From assembly GCA_035998495.1 (NCBI GenBank), contig DASYHP010000058.1:1-64000 (forward strand): 64,000 nt of DNA, written 5' to 3'. Within the stretch, counting starts at the first letter, position 1. Every line of letters begins with the position of its first letter. This document shows, piece by piece, positions 32,671 through 41,142 of the stretch. Both the position numbers and the translations under genes were made by a program. Below the pieces are notes generated by a model. It ran no database searches. It saw nothing but the letters and a program-made list of their open reading frames with translations, and was not told the origin of the DNA. The DNA is from Mesorhizobium_B sp035998495. Lineage in GTDB: Bacteria > Pseudomonadota > Alphaproteobacteria > Rhizobiales > Rhizobiaceae.

Positions 32671-34305
32671 ATGCAGGGATTGATGCAGGCTTGGCCGCTT
32701 CTGTGCCACAAGATCCTCGACCATGCCGCCCGCCAGCACGGCGGTCGCGCGGTCGTGTCGCGCTCGGTGGAGGGCCCGATCGAGTCCACCACCTACGCGC
32801 AAATCCATGGGCGGGCCAGACAAGTGGCGCAGCGGCTGGCCGAGGACGGCTTTGGCGTCGGCGACCGCATCGCCACGCTCGCCTGGAACACGGCGCGGCA
32901 CCTGGAGGCCTGGTATGGGATCATGGGCGTGGGCGCGGTCTATCACACGCTCAACCCGCGCCTGTTCGCGGACCAGATCGCCTGGATCATGAACCATGCC
33001 GAGGACCAGGCGCTGTTCGTGGATCTCACCTTCCTGCCCTTGGCGGAGAAGCTGGTTCCGCAGGTCCCCTCGATCCGCAGGGTTGTCGTGCTGACCGAGG
33101 CCAAGCATCTGCCGCCGACGGCGCTGCCCAACGCCGTCGCCTATGAGGACTGGATCGCCAATGCTGCGGGCGATTTCGCCTGGAAGGAGTTGGACGAGAA
33201 CGCCGCGGCGGGCATGTGCTACACCTCGGGCACCACGGGCGAGCCCAAGGGCGTGCTCTACAGCCATCGCTCCAATGTGCTGCACGCCATGATCGCGGCC
33301 ATGCCCGACGCCATGGGCCTGTCGTCGCGCGACGTGATCCTGCCCGTGGTGCCGATGTTCCACGCCAATGCCTGGGGGCTCGCGCAGAGCGCGCCCATGA
33401 TCGGCGCCAAGCTCGTGATGCCCGGCCCCAAGCTCGACGGCGCGTCCATCTACGAGCTGCTGGACGCGGAGAAGGTGACGTTCACGGCGGCCGTGCCCAC
33501 GGTATGGCTGATGCTGCTCCAGCACCTGGAGGAGACCGGCAAGGCGCTGCCCCATCTCAAGAAGGTCGTGATCGGCGGCGCGGCCTGCCCGCGCACCATC
33601 ATCGATCGATTCGAGGGCAAATACGACGTGGAGGTGGTCCACGCCTGGGGCATGACGGAGATGAGCCCGCTCGGCTCGCTCAACACGCTCAAGCCCGAGG
33701 CGGCCGACCTTTCCGGCGACGCCCTGCGCGATTTCAAGCTCAAGCAGGGTCACGCGCCTTTCGGCGTGGAGATGAAGGTGACGGACGACGAGAACCGCGA
33801 GCTGCCCTGGGACGGCCGGAGCTTCGGGCGGCTGAAAGTACGTGGACCCGCCGTGGCGAGCGCCTATTTCGGCGGGGCCGGCGGCGAGCAGTTCGACGCG
33901 GACGGCTGGTTCGACACGGGCGACGTGGCCCACCTCGACGAGGACGGCGTGATGCAGATCACCGACCGGGCCAAGGACGTGATCAAGTCGGGCGGCGAGT
34001 GGATCTCCACCATCGAGCTCGAGAACCTCGCCATGGGGCACCCGGACGTGACCGAAGCCGCGGTGATCGGCGTGCACCATCCGAAATGGGACGAGCGGCC
34101 GCTCCTGGTCGTGGTGCCGAAGCCCGGCCGCGAGCCGGCCAAGGCTGACATCCTGGCCGTCCTGGAGGGCAAGGTGGCGCGCTGGTGGATGCCCGACGAC
34201 GTGGCCTTCGTGGCGGAAATCCCGCACACCGCGACGGGCAAGATCCAGAAGTCCGTCCTGCGCGAGCGCTTCCGCGATCATCGCCTGCCGACGGTCGAGG
34301 CATGA
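32671..34305 (+). CDS. Fatty acid/short-medium chain acyl-CoA ligase (AMP-forming)
   Basis: A 544-residue member of the ANL superfamily that activates a carboxylic acid to acyl-AMP and then acyl-CoA. The P-loop YTSGTTGEPKGVLYSHRS is near residue 180, HAWGMTEMSPLG is the adenine-site motif, DGWFDTGDVAHLDEDG the hinge, and IPHTATGKIQKSVLR the C-terminal Lys motif. The overall sequence is like long/medium-chain AlkK or DmdB-type ligases; the chain length cannot be decided. ATG 32671 has GGAGGAG at the proper distance; the frame upstream to 32611 is not family-like. It overlaps the DUF1499 gene by 4 bases (ATGA). Confidence 0.92.
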   Translation: MQGLMQAWPLLCHKILDHAARQHGGRAVVSRSVEGPIESTTYAQIHGRARQVAQRLAEDGFGVGDRIATLAWNTARHLEAWYGIMGVGAVYHTLNPRLFADQIAWIMNHAEDQALFVDLTFLPLAEKLVPQVPSIRRVVVLTEAKHLPPTALPNAVAYEDWIANAAGDFAWKELDENAAAGMCYTSGTTGEPKGVLYSHRSNVLHAMIAAMPDAMGLSSRDVILPVVPMFHANAWGLAQSAPMIGAKLVMPGPKLDGASIYELLDAEKVTFTAAVPTVWLMLLQHLEETGKALPHLKKVVIGGAACPRTIIDRFEGKYDVEVVHAWGMTEMSPLGSLNTLKPEAADLSGDALRDFKLKQGHAPFGVEMKVTDDENRELPWDGRSFGRLKVRGPAVASAYFGGAGGEQFDADGWFDTGDVAHLDEDGVMQITDRAKDVIKSGGEWISTIELENLAMGHPDVTEAAVIGVHHPKWDERPLLVVVPKPGREPAKADILAVLEGKVARWWMPDDVAFVAEIPHTATGKIQKSVLRERFRDHRLPTVEA

Positions 34306-35099
34306 CGGCCGCGGCGTCCACCCCTTTCCTGCACGAGGTCCGCGGCCGGTGGGGCAAGCGGTCGCGGCTGGCCGTGTTTTCGCGGCGCACCGCCTGGTTC
34401 GCCGCGCTGCTCTTCGTGATCTCCGCGCTCGGCCACCGCTTCGGATACCTGGAGACGCCCGCCTTTCTGGCCGTTATCGCCATTGTCGCCGCCCTGGCGG
34501 TGCTGGCGTTGCTGCTCGGCACGGTGGCCCTGGTGCGCATCTGGAACAGCGGCGACCGCGGCGGAAGCGACGCGCTGAAGGCCGCCCTGATCTCGGCCAT
34601 CGTGCTTCTGCCTTTCGCCGGCTCGGCCGCGCGCGCCTTCACGTTTCCGGCGCTCAGCGACATCTCCACCGACACGGATGCGCCGCCGACGCTGAGCGAC
34701 GAGGATCCCGGCGATCCTTTTCCGCCCGAGCAGCGGGAACTGCAAGCGGCTTCCTATCCGAAGATCGCCGGACGCCGCTATCCCATCCCGCTGGAGCGCG
34801 CGATCCAGGCGGTGCAGACGCTGTTTCAGGAGAACGGATGGGAGCCGGCCCAGCCCCTTGTCGGGCCGGGCGAGGCGACGCTCAGGGCCACCGCCTTCAC
34901 GCAAATTCTCGGCTTCCCCTCGGACGTGGCCGTCCGCATCGCCGACGAGGGCGAATCGAGCTTCGTGGACATGCGCTCGCGCTCGCGTTTCGGTGACCAC
35001 GACCTCGGCGACAACGCCGCCCGCATCGATGCCTTTCTCGCGGCCTTGGATCAGGCGACCGCCATCCGCGCGGGCGCCCAGGGCGAAGCGGTGGACTGA
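34302..35099 (+). CDS. DUF1499 membrane protein
   Basis: A 265-residue protein. Residues about 30-50, 55-80 and 95-110 are hydrophobic, predicting two or three membrane helices. The C-terminal soluble half (from about 150: YPIPLERAIQAVQTLFQENGW, then DVAVRIADEGESSFVDMRSRSRFG and DLGDNAARIDAFLAAL) is the DUF1499 domain, of unknown function. Its ATG overlaps the stop of the acyl-CoA ligase gene, so the two are translated together. It is convergent with the GDP-mannose gene at 35125. Confidence 0.85.
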   Translation: MTAAASTPFLHEVRGRWGKRSRLAVFSRRTAWFAALLFVISALGHRFGYLETPAFLAVIAIVAALAVLALLLGTVALVRIWNSGDRGGSDALKAALISAIVLLPFAGSAARAFTFPALSDISTDTDAPPTLSDEDPGDPFPPEQRELQAASYPKIAGRRYPIPLERAIQAVQTLFQENGWEPAQPLVGPGEATLRATAFTQILGFPSDVAVRIADEGESSFVDMRSRSRFGDHDLGDNAARIDAFLAALDQATAIRAGAQGEAVD

Positions 35100-35124
35100 C
35101 CGGAGGAAAAGAGCGCATGGAGGG

Positions 35125-36558
35125 TCAGCTCCGGGCGTAGTCGTCCTCGAAGCGCACGATGTCGTCTTCGCCGAGATAGGACCCGGACTGCACCTCGATG
35201 AGGTTCAGCGGCAGGCGGCCGGGATTCTCCAGGCGATGGGTGCAGCCCAAGGGCAGGAAGATCGACTCGTTCTCGCGCAGGATGATCTCCTCGCCGTCCC
35301 GCGTGACCAGCGCGGTGCCGTTCACCACCACCCAGTGCTCGGCGCGATGGAAATGCTTCTGAAGAGAAAGCTTCGCGCCGGGGTTCACCGTCAGCCGCTT
35401 CACCTGGAAGCGCTCGCCGGAATGGACGGACTGGTAGAAGCCCCAGGGGCGGTGGACCTGGACGGTCTGCGTCGCCGCCCCGTGGCCGTCGCGCTTGAGG
35501 CGCTCCACCAGCCCCTTCACGTCCTGGTCGTGCGCCTTGGACGCCACCAGCACGCTGTCGCCGGAAGCCGCGACGATCACGTCATCAAGGCCGAGAACGG
35601 CGATCAACGGCCCATCTGTCCAAGCATAGGAGCCGCGCGAGCGCTCGAAGACGGCATCGCCCCGATGCGCGTTGCCGCTTTCGTCCTTTGGCGCGATCTC
35701 CCACAGGGCCAACCAGCTCCCCACATCGGTCCAGGGGAACGCGGCGGGCACGGCGACGGCGCGCGCCGTGTGCTCCATGACGGCGTAGTCGATCGACACG
35801 GAAGGGCAGGCCGCGAAGCGTTCGGGGTCGAGCCGGAGGAAGTCAAGGTCGCGTCTGGCATGCGCGCGCGCCTCGCGGCAGGCGTCGAGGATGTCAGGCC
35901 GCAGGCGCTCGACTTCTTCGAGAAAAACGCGAGCGGACAGAAGGAAGATACCGGAATTCCACGCGTATTCGCCGGACTGCAGATAGGCTCCAGCCGTCGC
36001 GAGGTCGGGTTTCTCGACAAAGCGATCGACGCGGAAGACGCCTGCGACGGATGCGTGAGGGGCGCCCAAGCGCAGATAACCGTAGCTGGTCGCGGGCGCT
36101 GTCGGCTTGACGCCGAACAGCACGAAGTCACCGTCGGCAGCGGCTTCGGCTCCCGTCCGGACGGCGTCGAGGAAGGCCGGGGCGTCGCCGATCACATGGT
36201 CGGCCGGCATCACGAGGATGAGAGCTTGCGGGTCGCGCTCGCTGGCCAGGAGCGCCGCGACCGTCGCCGCCGCGGTCGTGTTCCGCCCGACGGGCTCCAG
36301 CACGATCTCCGCCACGGGCGCGTCGAGCCTTCGCATCTGCTCGGCGACGAGAAAGCGGTGCTCCTGATTGGCGATCACAATCAACGGCTCGAACAGGCCG
36401 GCGTCGGAGGTCCGCAGCGCGGCTTGCTGGATCAGGCTCTGCTCGTCGCCGAGCGACAGGAACTGCTTGGGGTAAGCCTTCCGCGACAGCGGCCACAGGC
36501 GCGAGCCGCTGCCGCCGGACAGAAGCACGGGCGTGATGCGGCGGCTGGCGGCAGGCAT
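35125..36558 (-). CDS. manC: Mannose-1-phosphate guanylyltransferase / mannose-6-phosphate isomerase
   Basis: A 477-residue bifunctional type II PMI/GMP enzyme making GDP-mannose. The N terminus carries VLLSGGSGSRLWPLSRKAYPKQFL (nucleotidyltransferase GGxGSRLWP), with FVEKPD near residue 165. The C-terminal cupin holds QVHRPWGFYQSVHSG and LQKHFHRAEHWVVVNGTALV with the isomerase metal ligands. ATG 36558 has AAGGAG upstream. No gmd or manB is in the window, so the GDP-mannose may serve lipopolysaccharide, exopolysaccharide or fucose synthesis elsewhere. Confidence 0.95.
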   Translation of the reverse strand: MPAASRRITPVLLSGGSGSRLWPLSRKAYPKQFLSLGDEQSLIQQAALRTSDAGLFEPLIVIANQEHRFLVAEQMRRLDAPVAEIVLEPVGRNTTAAATVAALLASERDPQALILVMPADHVIGDAPAFLDAVRTGAEAAADGDFVLFGVKPTAPATSYGYLRLGAPHASVAGVFRVDRFVEKPDLATAGAYLQSGEYAWNSGIFLLSARVFLEEVERLRPDILDACREARAHARRDLDFLRLDPERFAACPSVSIDYAVMEHTARAVAVPAAFPWTDVGSWLALWEIAPKDESGNAHRGDAVFERSRGSYAWTDGPLIAVLGLDDVIVAASGDSVLVASKAHDQDVKGLVERLKRDGHGAATQTVQVHRPWGFYQSVHSGERFQVKRLTVNPGAKLSLQKHFHRAEHWVVVNGTALVTRDGEEIILRENESIFLPLGCTHRLENPGRLPLNLIEVQSGSYLGEDDIVRFEDDYARS

Positions 36559-36683
36559 CGTATCTCCTTTGCTCCGACGGGATGCGCGCGACGCCCCCGC
36601 ATCTGCCGACCGAGCTCTGTTCTGTCAATTCAGCGGCTCGCCGCGCCCGGGGTCGGAGCCTCGCGTTCACCCCAAGCGCCGCT

Positions 36684-37589
36684 TCACGCGAGCGCAAAGC
36701 GGCCACCGAGGCCCGGCGGACCCTCGGAGCGGACCAGCCCGCGCCCGGACAGATCCTCGAGATGGGCGAGCACCGTCCAGGCGGCCGCGCCATGCAGAAG
36801 CGGATCGGTGTCCTGGTAAAGGGCGGAAACAATCTCTCCGATCGTCCGCGACCCGGCCTCGAGCCGTGCGAGGATCGCCCGCTCCCGCATCCGGCGATGC
36901 GCCTTCAGGCCGCGCATGAAGGTCTTGGGCCGGCGGACAGGCCCGCCATGTCCCGGCAGAAGCAGGCGGTCGTCCCTGGCCAGCAGCTTGTCGAGCGAGC
37001 GCATGTAATCGGCCATGTCGCCGTCGGGCGGCGCAACCACCGTGGTGGCCCAGGCCATCACATGATCAGCCGAGAAGAGGATGCCGGAGCCCTCCAGGGC
37101 GAAGCAGGCATGATTGGCCGCATGGCCCGGCGTGAGCACCGTTCGTATCGCCCAGCCCTCGCCCTGAACAAGTTCGCCGTCTTCCAACTCGCGGTCGGGC
37201 ATGAAATCGGAGTCGGCGCTGGCGTCGAGCGGGTTCTCCTCGCCCGCCGCCAAGAGGCGGGCGGCGCGATGCGGGCCTTGAGCCAGAACGGTCGCCCCGA
37301 ATTCTCGGCTGAGGCGCGCGGCCAGGGGCGAGTGGTCGCGATGCGTGTGCGACACGAACACATGCGTGACTCGTCCTCCGCCGAGCGCGCGGCGGAGCGC
37401 CTGAAAGTGCTCCTCCAGATCAGGACCGGGATCGATCACCGCCACGGCGTCGCCGCCCACCAGATAGGTGTTGGTGCCCGCGAAGGTGAAAGGGCTGGGA
37501 TTGCGCGCCGTCAGCCGCCGCACGGTGGGCGCGACAGTGACAGGCTCGCCATGGCGGGGCTCGAAGGCGCGGTCGAACTCCGGCGTCAT
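36684..37589 (-). CDS. Metallo-beta-lactamase fold hydrolase
   Basis: A 301-residue enzyme with the MBL metal motif HTHRDH in VFVSHTHRDHSPLAARL near residue 80, the later His in LTPGHAANHACF, Asp in GILFSADHVMAW and His in LLLPGHGGPV. After the hydrolase domain is a small C-terminal helical, winged-helix-like region (ILARLEAGSRTIGEIVSALY) as in LACTB2-type proteins. The substrate is unknown; family members include RNases, hydroxyacylglutathione hydrolases and thioesterases. It has 95 bases in common upstream with manC's end region but is a separate unit. Confidence 0.88.
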   Translation of the reverse strand: MTPEFDRAFEPRHGEPVTVAPTVRRLTARNPSPFTFAGTNTYLVGGDAVAVIDPGPDLEEHFQALRRALGGGRVTHVFVSHTHRDHSPLAARLSREFGATVLAQGPHRAARLLAAGEENPLDASADSDFMPDRELEDGELVQGEGWAIRTVLTPGHAANHACFALEGSGILFSADHVMAWATTVVAPPDGDMADYMRSLDKLLARDDRLLLPGHGGPVRRPKTFMRGLKAHRRMRERAILARLEAGSRTIGEIVSALYQDTDPLLHGAAAWTVLAHLEDLSGRGLVRSEGPPGLGGRFALA

Positions 37590-37705
37590 GGGCGCAGGCG
37601 GAGAGGGGAAGGGTTCAAGGAGATTGCGGCCACAAGCGGAACTTCTTATAGGGAAACGCCGCGGCTCGGGGACGGGCGCGCCACACGATCGAGAGGATAG
37701 ACCGC

Positions 37706-38305
37706 ATGGCCGCCACAGCCGGAATCGTCAAGCCGAATGCGTTCATCGCGGGGGCGCTGCCCCAAGCGGGCGCGGCGCGCCTCCTCAGCCAGTTCGGGCT
37801 GACGGTGCTTGGCACGTTGATCCTGACGCTTTCAGCCAAATACAAGGTCGTGCTCGGCCCGGTGGACATGTCGCTGCAGACGCTGGCCGTCATGGGCATC
37901 GCCGCCTGTTTCGGCCTGCGGCTCGGGGTGGCCACCGTTGCGCTCTATCTGTTTGAAGGCGCGATGGGTCTGCCGGTGTTCCAAGGCACGCCCGAAAAGG
38001 GGGTCGGCCTGGCCTATATGATGGGGCCGACGGGCGGCTATCTCCTGGGCTTCCTCGTGATGGCGGCCATCGTGGGCTGGGCGGCGGACCGCGGCTGGGA
38101 CCGATCGGTCGCGAGCTTCCTGCCGGTTCTGCTCGCGGCGGAAGCCGCGATGATGTTTCTGGGCTTCGCCTGGCTCGCCGCAATCTTCGGCACTGATGCG
38201 GCCTGGACGGCCGGCGTCCTGCCCTTCATCGCGCCCGACCTCGTCAAGGTCGGTCTGGCGGCCGCGGCCTTGCCCCTGGCCTGGAGCGTTCGCGCAAAGC
38301 CCTAG
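37706..38305 (+). CDS. bioY: Biotin transporter substrate-binding membrane protein BioY
   Basis: A 199-residue membrane protein with about six hydrophobic helices. The BioY features are KVVLGPVDMSLQTLAVMGIAACFGLRLG, then a LYLFEGAMGLPVF segment and MMGPTGGYLLGFLVMA. BioY is the S-component that binds biotin; it may work alone or with ECF ATPases. No bioM or bioN gene is next to it. ATG 37706 follows GAGAGGA. Confidence 0.94.
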   Translation: MAATAGIVKPNAFIAGALPQAGAARLLSQFGLTVLGTLILTLSAKYKVVLGPVDMSLQTLAVMGIAACFGLRLGVATVALYLFEGAMGLPVFQGTPEKGVGLAYMMGPTGGYLLGFLVMAAIVGWAADRGWDRSVASFLPVLLAAEAAMMFLGFAWLAAIFGTDAAWTAGVLPFIAPDLVKVGLAAAALPLAWSVRAKP

Positions 38306-38372
38306 GCCGAGCGTCCCGCCGCCTGGCAGCTTCGGCCGCCCTGTGCAGCCGATCTCGGGCCGCGCCGGGTTC

Positions 38373-40175
38373 TCATCGCGGCGCTGAAATTTCTGCCGGA
38401 GCCGGCCCCAACCTGCCGCGCCATCCGTCGCGCAGGGCAGGGCCGACCACCTTCAAGTGCGAACTCCTTCCTTGCCCCGCCGCCTTCAGGCGGGCGATCT
38501 GGCCTGCCAGAACCAGGGCTTGACGGGCGCGCCACCGCATGGGCGCGGGGCTGCGGAGGATGCAGTCCATCGCGTTGCGGATGTAGAAGTAGTTGCGCAA
38601 CGGCGAATGGCGGAGAATCTGCGGCTCGTTCCGCGCCTGTTCGGACGGCGTGCCCCAGCGGTGCGGCATGGAGAGATCCTGGGCGATCACCGTGCGGTAA
38701 CCCAGGCGGTCGGCGCGAAGGCCCCATTCCACGTCGATGCCGCCCACGAAATAGTCCTCGCGGAACGGCCCGACGGCGTGGAATGCGTCCAGCGACAGCA
38801 GCGAGCCGGAGGTCGGCGCGAACAGCGCCTCGCTCCGGCCCTTGTCTCGCCAATGGTAGCGCAGGGCGCGGTAGCTGCCGTCCGGGGGCACGAGGCGCGG
38901 GGCCAGGAGCGCGAGCGGCCGCCCTGGCTTCGAGGCCTCCGCGCGGAAGCGCTGGAGCAACGCCTGCGGCAGGCCGGCCGCGGGCTCGCTGTCCTGGTCG
39001 AGCAGGAAGAGGTGGCTGAAGCCTTCCCGCCCAGCCTGCGCGACGACGGCGTTCAGGCCGGCGCCCAGGCCGATGTTTTCGGGCGAGCGAAGGATCGCGG
39101 CATTCGGAAGCCGCGCCAGCCGCGACTCCACCTCCGCCGTCAGGGGACCGTTGGCGAAGAGGATCAGCCGGCAACCGCTCTTCGTCAGCGCCTGGAGTTG
39201 CCGGTCCAGAATCGGCGGATCGGGCCGGTAGAGCACCACCGCGGCCGCGACCCGATCGCCGGCGCGTTCGGAATGCGGCGCGTCCCCGGGCAGCAGGACA
39301 CGGCCTTGCGTGTCCCGGGTGCTGAACCCGGATGCCTGTGCGACGGCGGAGAACAGCCGCTCCACGGCATGGTGCAAGGTTCCGTCCAACTGCCCGTCTT
39401 CCGGCTCGAAAGCGCTTTCGGCGAGCGCCAGCCGCAGCAGCGGCTCCAGGCTCGCGGGCCGCACCCAGAACATCGTTCCCTCAAAGAAGGCCGGCACGGC
39501 CGGAACCGCAATGCCCATCCGCCGCGCCAGCTCCTCCAGGCGAGGCCTGTTGAGCATCCAGTATGCGGCGCCCCTTCGCCAGCTCGGCCGCCAGCCGACC
39601 AATCCTGTCGAGGGATCGTCGAACAGAAGCAGAAGCCGCGCGACGCGGCGCTTCGAGCCGGCAAGGGCCGTGAACAGAAGCCTGCGGCGGATGTCGCCGT
39701 CGCGCAAATGGGGGCTGCGCTTCGTGTGAAGCTTGAGCACGGCGTCGAACGGCTCCAGGAGGCCTTGGTTCAACAGGCGCAGGAAGGGCGCGATGTCGCG
39801 GCCGCGATTGGGCGCCGCCACGATCTGAACGCCCGGCGTGCCCGCGAAAGCCTTTTGCACCGCTTCGAGCCGTTCGGCTGGGGTCGTGACGATGAGTCCG
39901 CTTCCCGGAGGCAAGCGGGAATGGCAGTCGACCACCTCGGCGGCCAATTCCGGGTAGAAGACATGCGCCACGAGCGCGACCTGGCGCCGGCCCGGCGCGT
40001 GTGGGGCGCGGTCCAGCCTGGCCCGGAGCCGCGCCGCGGCCGCGCTGGTGAAGGCCGCGCCCAGCGTGAGCGTCGCGATCTTGGCGGCGATATGTTTGAC
40101 GTCGCGGCGCGGGCGGGACGAACCCGGCTGCGGCTCGGCGGGACGGGCGGCGGGTTTCTCGCTTGAGTCGGGCAA
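38373..40175 (-). CDS. RgpF-like domain fused to C-terminal GT2 rhamnosyltransferase
   Basis: A 600-residue protein. Residues about 65-300 resemble rhamnan synthesis protein F (VALVAHVFYPELAAEVV, APNRGRDIAPFLRLL, LKLHTKRSPHLRDGD, EGTMFWVRPASLEPLL). Residues about 310-560 are a GT2 domain of the dTDP-rhamnosyl/RfbF type (AAVVLYRPDPPILDRQLQAL, SPENIGLGAGLNAVV, HLFLLDQDSEP with the DxD motif, FFVGG-like DYFVGGIDVEWGLR). The domain order is the reverse of the 6790-8733 protein. It lies 38 bases upstream of a sugar-phosphate transferase gene on the same strand-run, suggesting a shared pathway using dTDP-rhamnose. Confidence 0.9.
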   Translation of the reverse strand: MPDSSEKPAARPAEPQPGSSRPRRDVKHIAAKIATLTLGAAFTSAAAARLRARLDRAPHAPGRRQVALVAHVFYPELAAEVVDCHSRLPPGSGLIVTTPAERLEAVQKAFAGTPGVQIVAAPNRGRDIAPFLRLLNQGLLEPFDAVLKLHTKRSPHLRDGDIRRRLLFTALAGSKRRVARLLLLFDDPSTGLVGWRPSWRRGAAYWMLNRPRLEELARRMGIAVPAVPAFFEGTMFWVRPASLEPLLRLALAESAFEPEDGQLDGTLHHAVERLFSAVAQASGFSTRDTQGRVLLPGDAPHSERAGDRVAAAVVLYRPDPPILDRQLQALTKSGCRLILFANGPLTAEVESRLARLPNAAILRSPENIGLGAGLNAVVAQAGREGFSHLFLLDQDSEPAAGLPQALLQRFRAEASKPGRPLALLAPRLVPPDGSYRALRYHWRDKGRSEALFAPTSGSLLSLDAFHAVGPFREDYFVGGIDVEWGLRADRLGYRTVIAQDLSMPHRWGTPSEQARNEPQILRHSPLRNYFYIRNAMDCILRSPAPMRWRARQALVLAGQIARLKAAGQGRSSHLKVVGPALRDGWRGRLGPAPAEISAPR

Positions 40176-40213
40176 GGGCGGGTCGTCTTTTTGTCCGGTG
40201 GCTCAGCGGCGTC

Positions 40214-40834
40214 TCACGGAGCCGGCGCTCCGAAGGTGCTGGCGAGTATGCGAAGATCGAGCCGGAAGGAAGCCCGGCGCCGATATTCGGCGTCGGTTTC
40301 GGCCAGACGGACGGGATCGGACATGTCGATGCCGCGCACCTGCGCCAGGCCTGTTATGCCCGGCCGAAGGGCGAGCACGCCGCGCGTGCCGCGTTCCTCG
40401 ATCAGGACGTGCTGGCTCGGCAGGCAGGGCCGCGGGCCCACCAGGCTCATCTCGCCCCAAAGCACGTTCCAAAGCTGCGGAAGCTCGTCGAGCTTGGTCC
40501 GGCGCAAGAAGCGGCCGACCGGCGTGGACCAGTCGGCCTGGGTGAGGTGGGTCGGCACCTGCGGCACGCCGGTCCGCATGGTCCGCAGCTTATGGCATCG
40601 GAAGGGCCGGCCGCCGCGTCCGACGCGGATCTGCGTGAACAGGCCCGGCCCCGGCGACTGGAGCCGGATCACGAGGATCAGCGCGGCGAGCACGGGCGCA
40701 AGCAGCGCGAGGCCCAGGGCCGAGGCGGCCATGTCGAAGATGCGCTTGATCGGTCCGCTCCATCGAAAGCTCGTGCCGCCGGCCCGAACGCCGCCGCGAC
40801 CGGCGCTCCTCCGTCCAACCGGGCGAACTGTCAA
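40214..40834 (-). CDS. Initiating sugar-phosphate transferase (bacterial sugar transferase family)
   Basis: The product joins a hexose-1-phosphate to undecaprenyl phosphate, the first step of O-antigen or exopolysaccharide assembly. The core has IKRIFDMAASALGLALLAPVLAALILVIRL (membrane re-entrant helix), GPGLFTQIRVGRGGRPFRCHKLRTM, LRRTKLDELPQLWNVLWGEMSLVGPRP and the GITGLAQV motif, all hallmarks of the Bac_transf family. The start is unclear: the frame is open to 41098 with no ATG after that one, and TTG 40834 gives a normal ~206-residue short-form enzyme. It is divergent from the 4,6-dehydratase gene, and its sugar is probably the product of that enzyme. Confidence 0.85.
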   Translation of the reverse strand: MTVRPVGRRSAGRGGVRAGGTSFRWSGPIKRIFDMAASALGLALLAPVLAALILVIRLQSPGPGLFTQIRVGRGGRPFRCHKLRTMRTGVPQVPTHLTQADWSTPVGRFLRRTKLDELPQLWNVLWGEMSLVGPRPCLPSQHVLIEERGTRGVLALRPGITGLAQVRGIDMSDPVRLAETDAEYRRRASFRLDLRILASTFGAPAP

Positions 40835-41142
40835 GGCGCGGGGCGGCCCCGCTGCCCAAAGGGAGCCGGATGGCAGATGCCGGTGGCGCGTCCACCACTT
40901 TAGTGCTAATTGCGGCAAATCAGGCGGGGATGGAGCGAACCGCCGCCGCCGCAGAGAACCGCCGAACCTGGGGATCGCGAGAGTTCGGTTTCGGGTGTTC
41001 CGACAGGGTCTCTTGCGGTTGCGGCCTGCGTTCACTGTGCAACCTTCTGATGTATGTTCTTGCGTTTGCGGGCCGCCGGGCGGGGGAGGCGCTGGCATTG
41101 CCGCGAAACGTTGATTCGGTCAGGCCTAGTCGAGGGGCGAGA
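40835..41142. other. 308-bp divergent intergenic region (or N-terminal extension of the sugar transferase)
   Basis: Holds the presumed promoters of the minus-strand sugar transferase and the plus-strand dehydratase. GAGGGG at 41132-41137 is the likely ribosome site for GTG 41143. The frames crossing it are open in both directions, as often in GC-rich DNA, but carry no family sequence. Confidence 0.4.

Noticed and set aside
32218..34281. Long minus-strand open frame (687 codons)
   Set aside because: It is a full antisense shadow of the acyl-CoA ligase and part of the DUF427 gene in high-GC DNA; its peptide is His/Arg/Gly-rich without family features.
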